Below, piece after piece: positions 21,141-21,894 of a stretch of 21,894 bases of DNA; the stretch's first letter is position 1; each line of letters starts with the position of its first letter. The translations under genes were made by a program, and so were the position numbers. The stretch is from Bacteroidales bacterium UBA5762 (GTDB lineage: Bacteria; Bacteroidota; Bacteroidia; Bacteroidales; TTA-H9). The notes below the pieces were generated by a model. The model saw only the letters and a list, made by a program, of their open reading frames with translations, was not told the origin of the DNA and made no database searches. The DNA lies in the NCBI GenBank assembly GCA_002418865.1, contig DIEY01000037.1, positions 1-21,894 on the forward strand, read 5' to 3'.

Positions 21141-21894
21141 TTAATTCATTACAGCATTAATTTTTCCCCAAAGTTCATTATCGAATCCTGAAAGAGCAAA
21201 ACTTGGATTGGATGGAACTGAGGGATCTCCCATTCTTACAACTACCATCTTTTTGCTTGGGATTACATAAATTCGCTGATCTCCGGCTCCCATTGCGGCA
21301 TACATATCTGCAGGAGCATTTGGTACAAGAAATCCCGGAAAAACTGTTTGACTACTGGGAATCATGAATTTGGCTTTGCCGTTGAGCCATGTTAGATAAC
21401 CATAAGAAGGATTCAGATTTTGCGAACTATTTAAACACTCGTTCAAAAAGTTTTCGTTTATTATTTGTTCATTTCCCCATTCCCCTTTATTTAACAGTAA
21501 CAGGCCGAATCTGGCCATGCTGCGAGCCGTACTGTAATAAATTCGATAAATGAGTCCATAATTCCAAGTTCCGTCCATACCGATGCTGTTTTTCACTTTA
21601 TTATCAAAGTAGGATCTAAAATCGGTGTTACTTGCTTCTGACACAATATCCATCAAAATTTGAAAAGCGTTGCTGTAAGCCCATCTTGTTCCTGCATCGG
21701 CAACGTAAGTAAGATTCTCTTTGTTGCCAACGTTCTGGGCAACATCATCAAGTCCCGAAGTCATGGTCAGCAAATGCCTTATCGTAATCAAATTTTCTTT
21801 TTCAATAGGTTCGCTTGTCCAACCTACTCCCAGATACTGAGAAATCTTGTCGTGGATATTGAGTAAACCTTCCTGTTGCGCTATTCCTACTGTG
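21141..21894 (-). CDS. Beta-lactamase-fold serine hydrolase (class C/esterase-like), 5' end off window
   Basis: C-terminal portion of a serine hydrolase of the beta-lactamase/D-Ala-D-Ala carboxypeptidase family. The frame is open from the stop at 21141 to the window edge, reading upstream through GLLNIHDKISQYLG and ITIRHLLTMTSGLDD, so a TTG near 21791 is not the real start. TMTSGL is the typical segment that follows the SxxK nucleophile motif; SxxK itself lies outside the window. YSN in RWAYSNAFQ is the second catalytic motif (Y-x-N). Later segments (ARSMARFGLLLLNKGEW, YGYLTWLN, MGAGDQRIYVIPSKKMVVVRMGD) are typical of the family; GAGDQ sits where HxG or KTG is found in others. Substrate is unknown; no resistance role can be claimed. 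Confidence 0.88.
   Translation of the reverse strand, partial: TVGIAQQEGLLNIHDKISQYLGVGWTSEPIEKENLITIRHLLTMTSGLDDVAQNVGNKENLTYVADAGTRWAYSNAFQILMDIVSEASNTDFRSYFDNKVKNSIGMDGTWNYGLIYRIYYSTARSMARFGLLLLNKGEWGNEQIINENFLNECLNSSQNLNPSYGYLTWLNGKAKFMIPSSQTVFPGFLVPNAPADMYAAMGAGDQRIYVIPSKKMVVVRMGDPSVPSNPSFALSGFDNELWGKINAVMN

Noticed and set aside
21789..21791. TTG start for the serine hydrolase
   Set aside because: The frame continues upstream to the window edge with typical family sequence, and the SxxK catalytic motif would be missing from such a protein.

Overview
The window looks like a chromosomal segment of a low-GC Bacteroidota bacterium (Bacteroidetes). Three signs support this. Many genes and the tRNA are preceded by a TAnnTTTG box, the -7 element of this phylum, and Shine-Dalgarno sites are mostly weak. 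A secreted amylase ends in a type IX secretion (T9SS) type A sorting domain. The gene content (short rpsT, an S24-type regulator facing dinB, FadL-like protein next to an SGNH lipoprotein) also fits. Genus cannot be called from sequence alone; the T9SS domain argues against Bacteroides-like gut lineages that lack T9SS.

Bases 1-4561 hold the distal part of a type I restriction-modification locus: hsdS (its 5' end lies off the window), hsdR, and a small HELLH metallopeptidase, all tightly spaced or overlapping. hsdM is expected upstream, outside the window. Bases 4649-8127 form a DNA-damage-type module: dinB (Pol IV) diverges from a LexA-like XRE/S24 regulator with an intact Ala-Gly / Ser / Lys self-cleavage set. 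A DEDDh exonuclease fused to a GIY-YIG (UvrC/Cho-like) nuclease with a UvrC-like cysteine cluster follows the regulator.

Bases 8255-12382 are housekeeping and stress genes: a nucleotide pyrophosphatase/phosphodiesterase-like lipoprotein converging on truA, a TM1266-like ACT-fold protein just ahead of truA, a HAD phosphatase, a thioferritin-like (DPSL) ferritin, and tRNA-Arg(UCU). Bases 12567-18284 encode envelope or secreted functions: a large GH13 amylase with T9SS tail, a perfect 25-bp-arm hairpin, a FadL/OmpP1-family outer-membrane transporter interrupted by an in-frame TAG 28 codons before its natural end, and an SGNH/GDSL lipoprotein hydrolase. Bases 18549-21894 hold rpsT with a clean intrinsic terminator, a convergent ALDH7-family aldehyde dehydrogenase, and the 3' part of a beta-lactamase-fold serine hydrolase.

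No CRISPR array, insertion sequence, integrase or rRNA was seen. The observations most worth checking are the amber codon in the FadL-like gene, the LexA-like/DinB/exonuclease-GIY-YIG cluster with palindromes in its divergent promoter, and the palindrome plus 27-bp repeats inside the hsdS reading frame.
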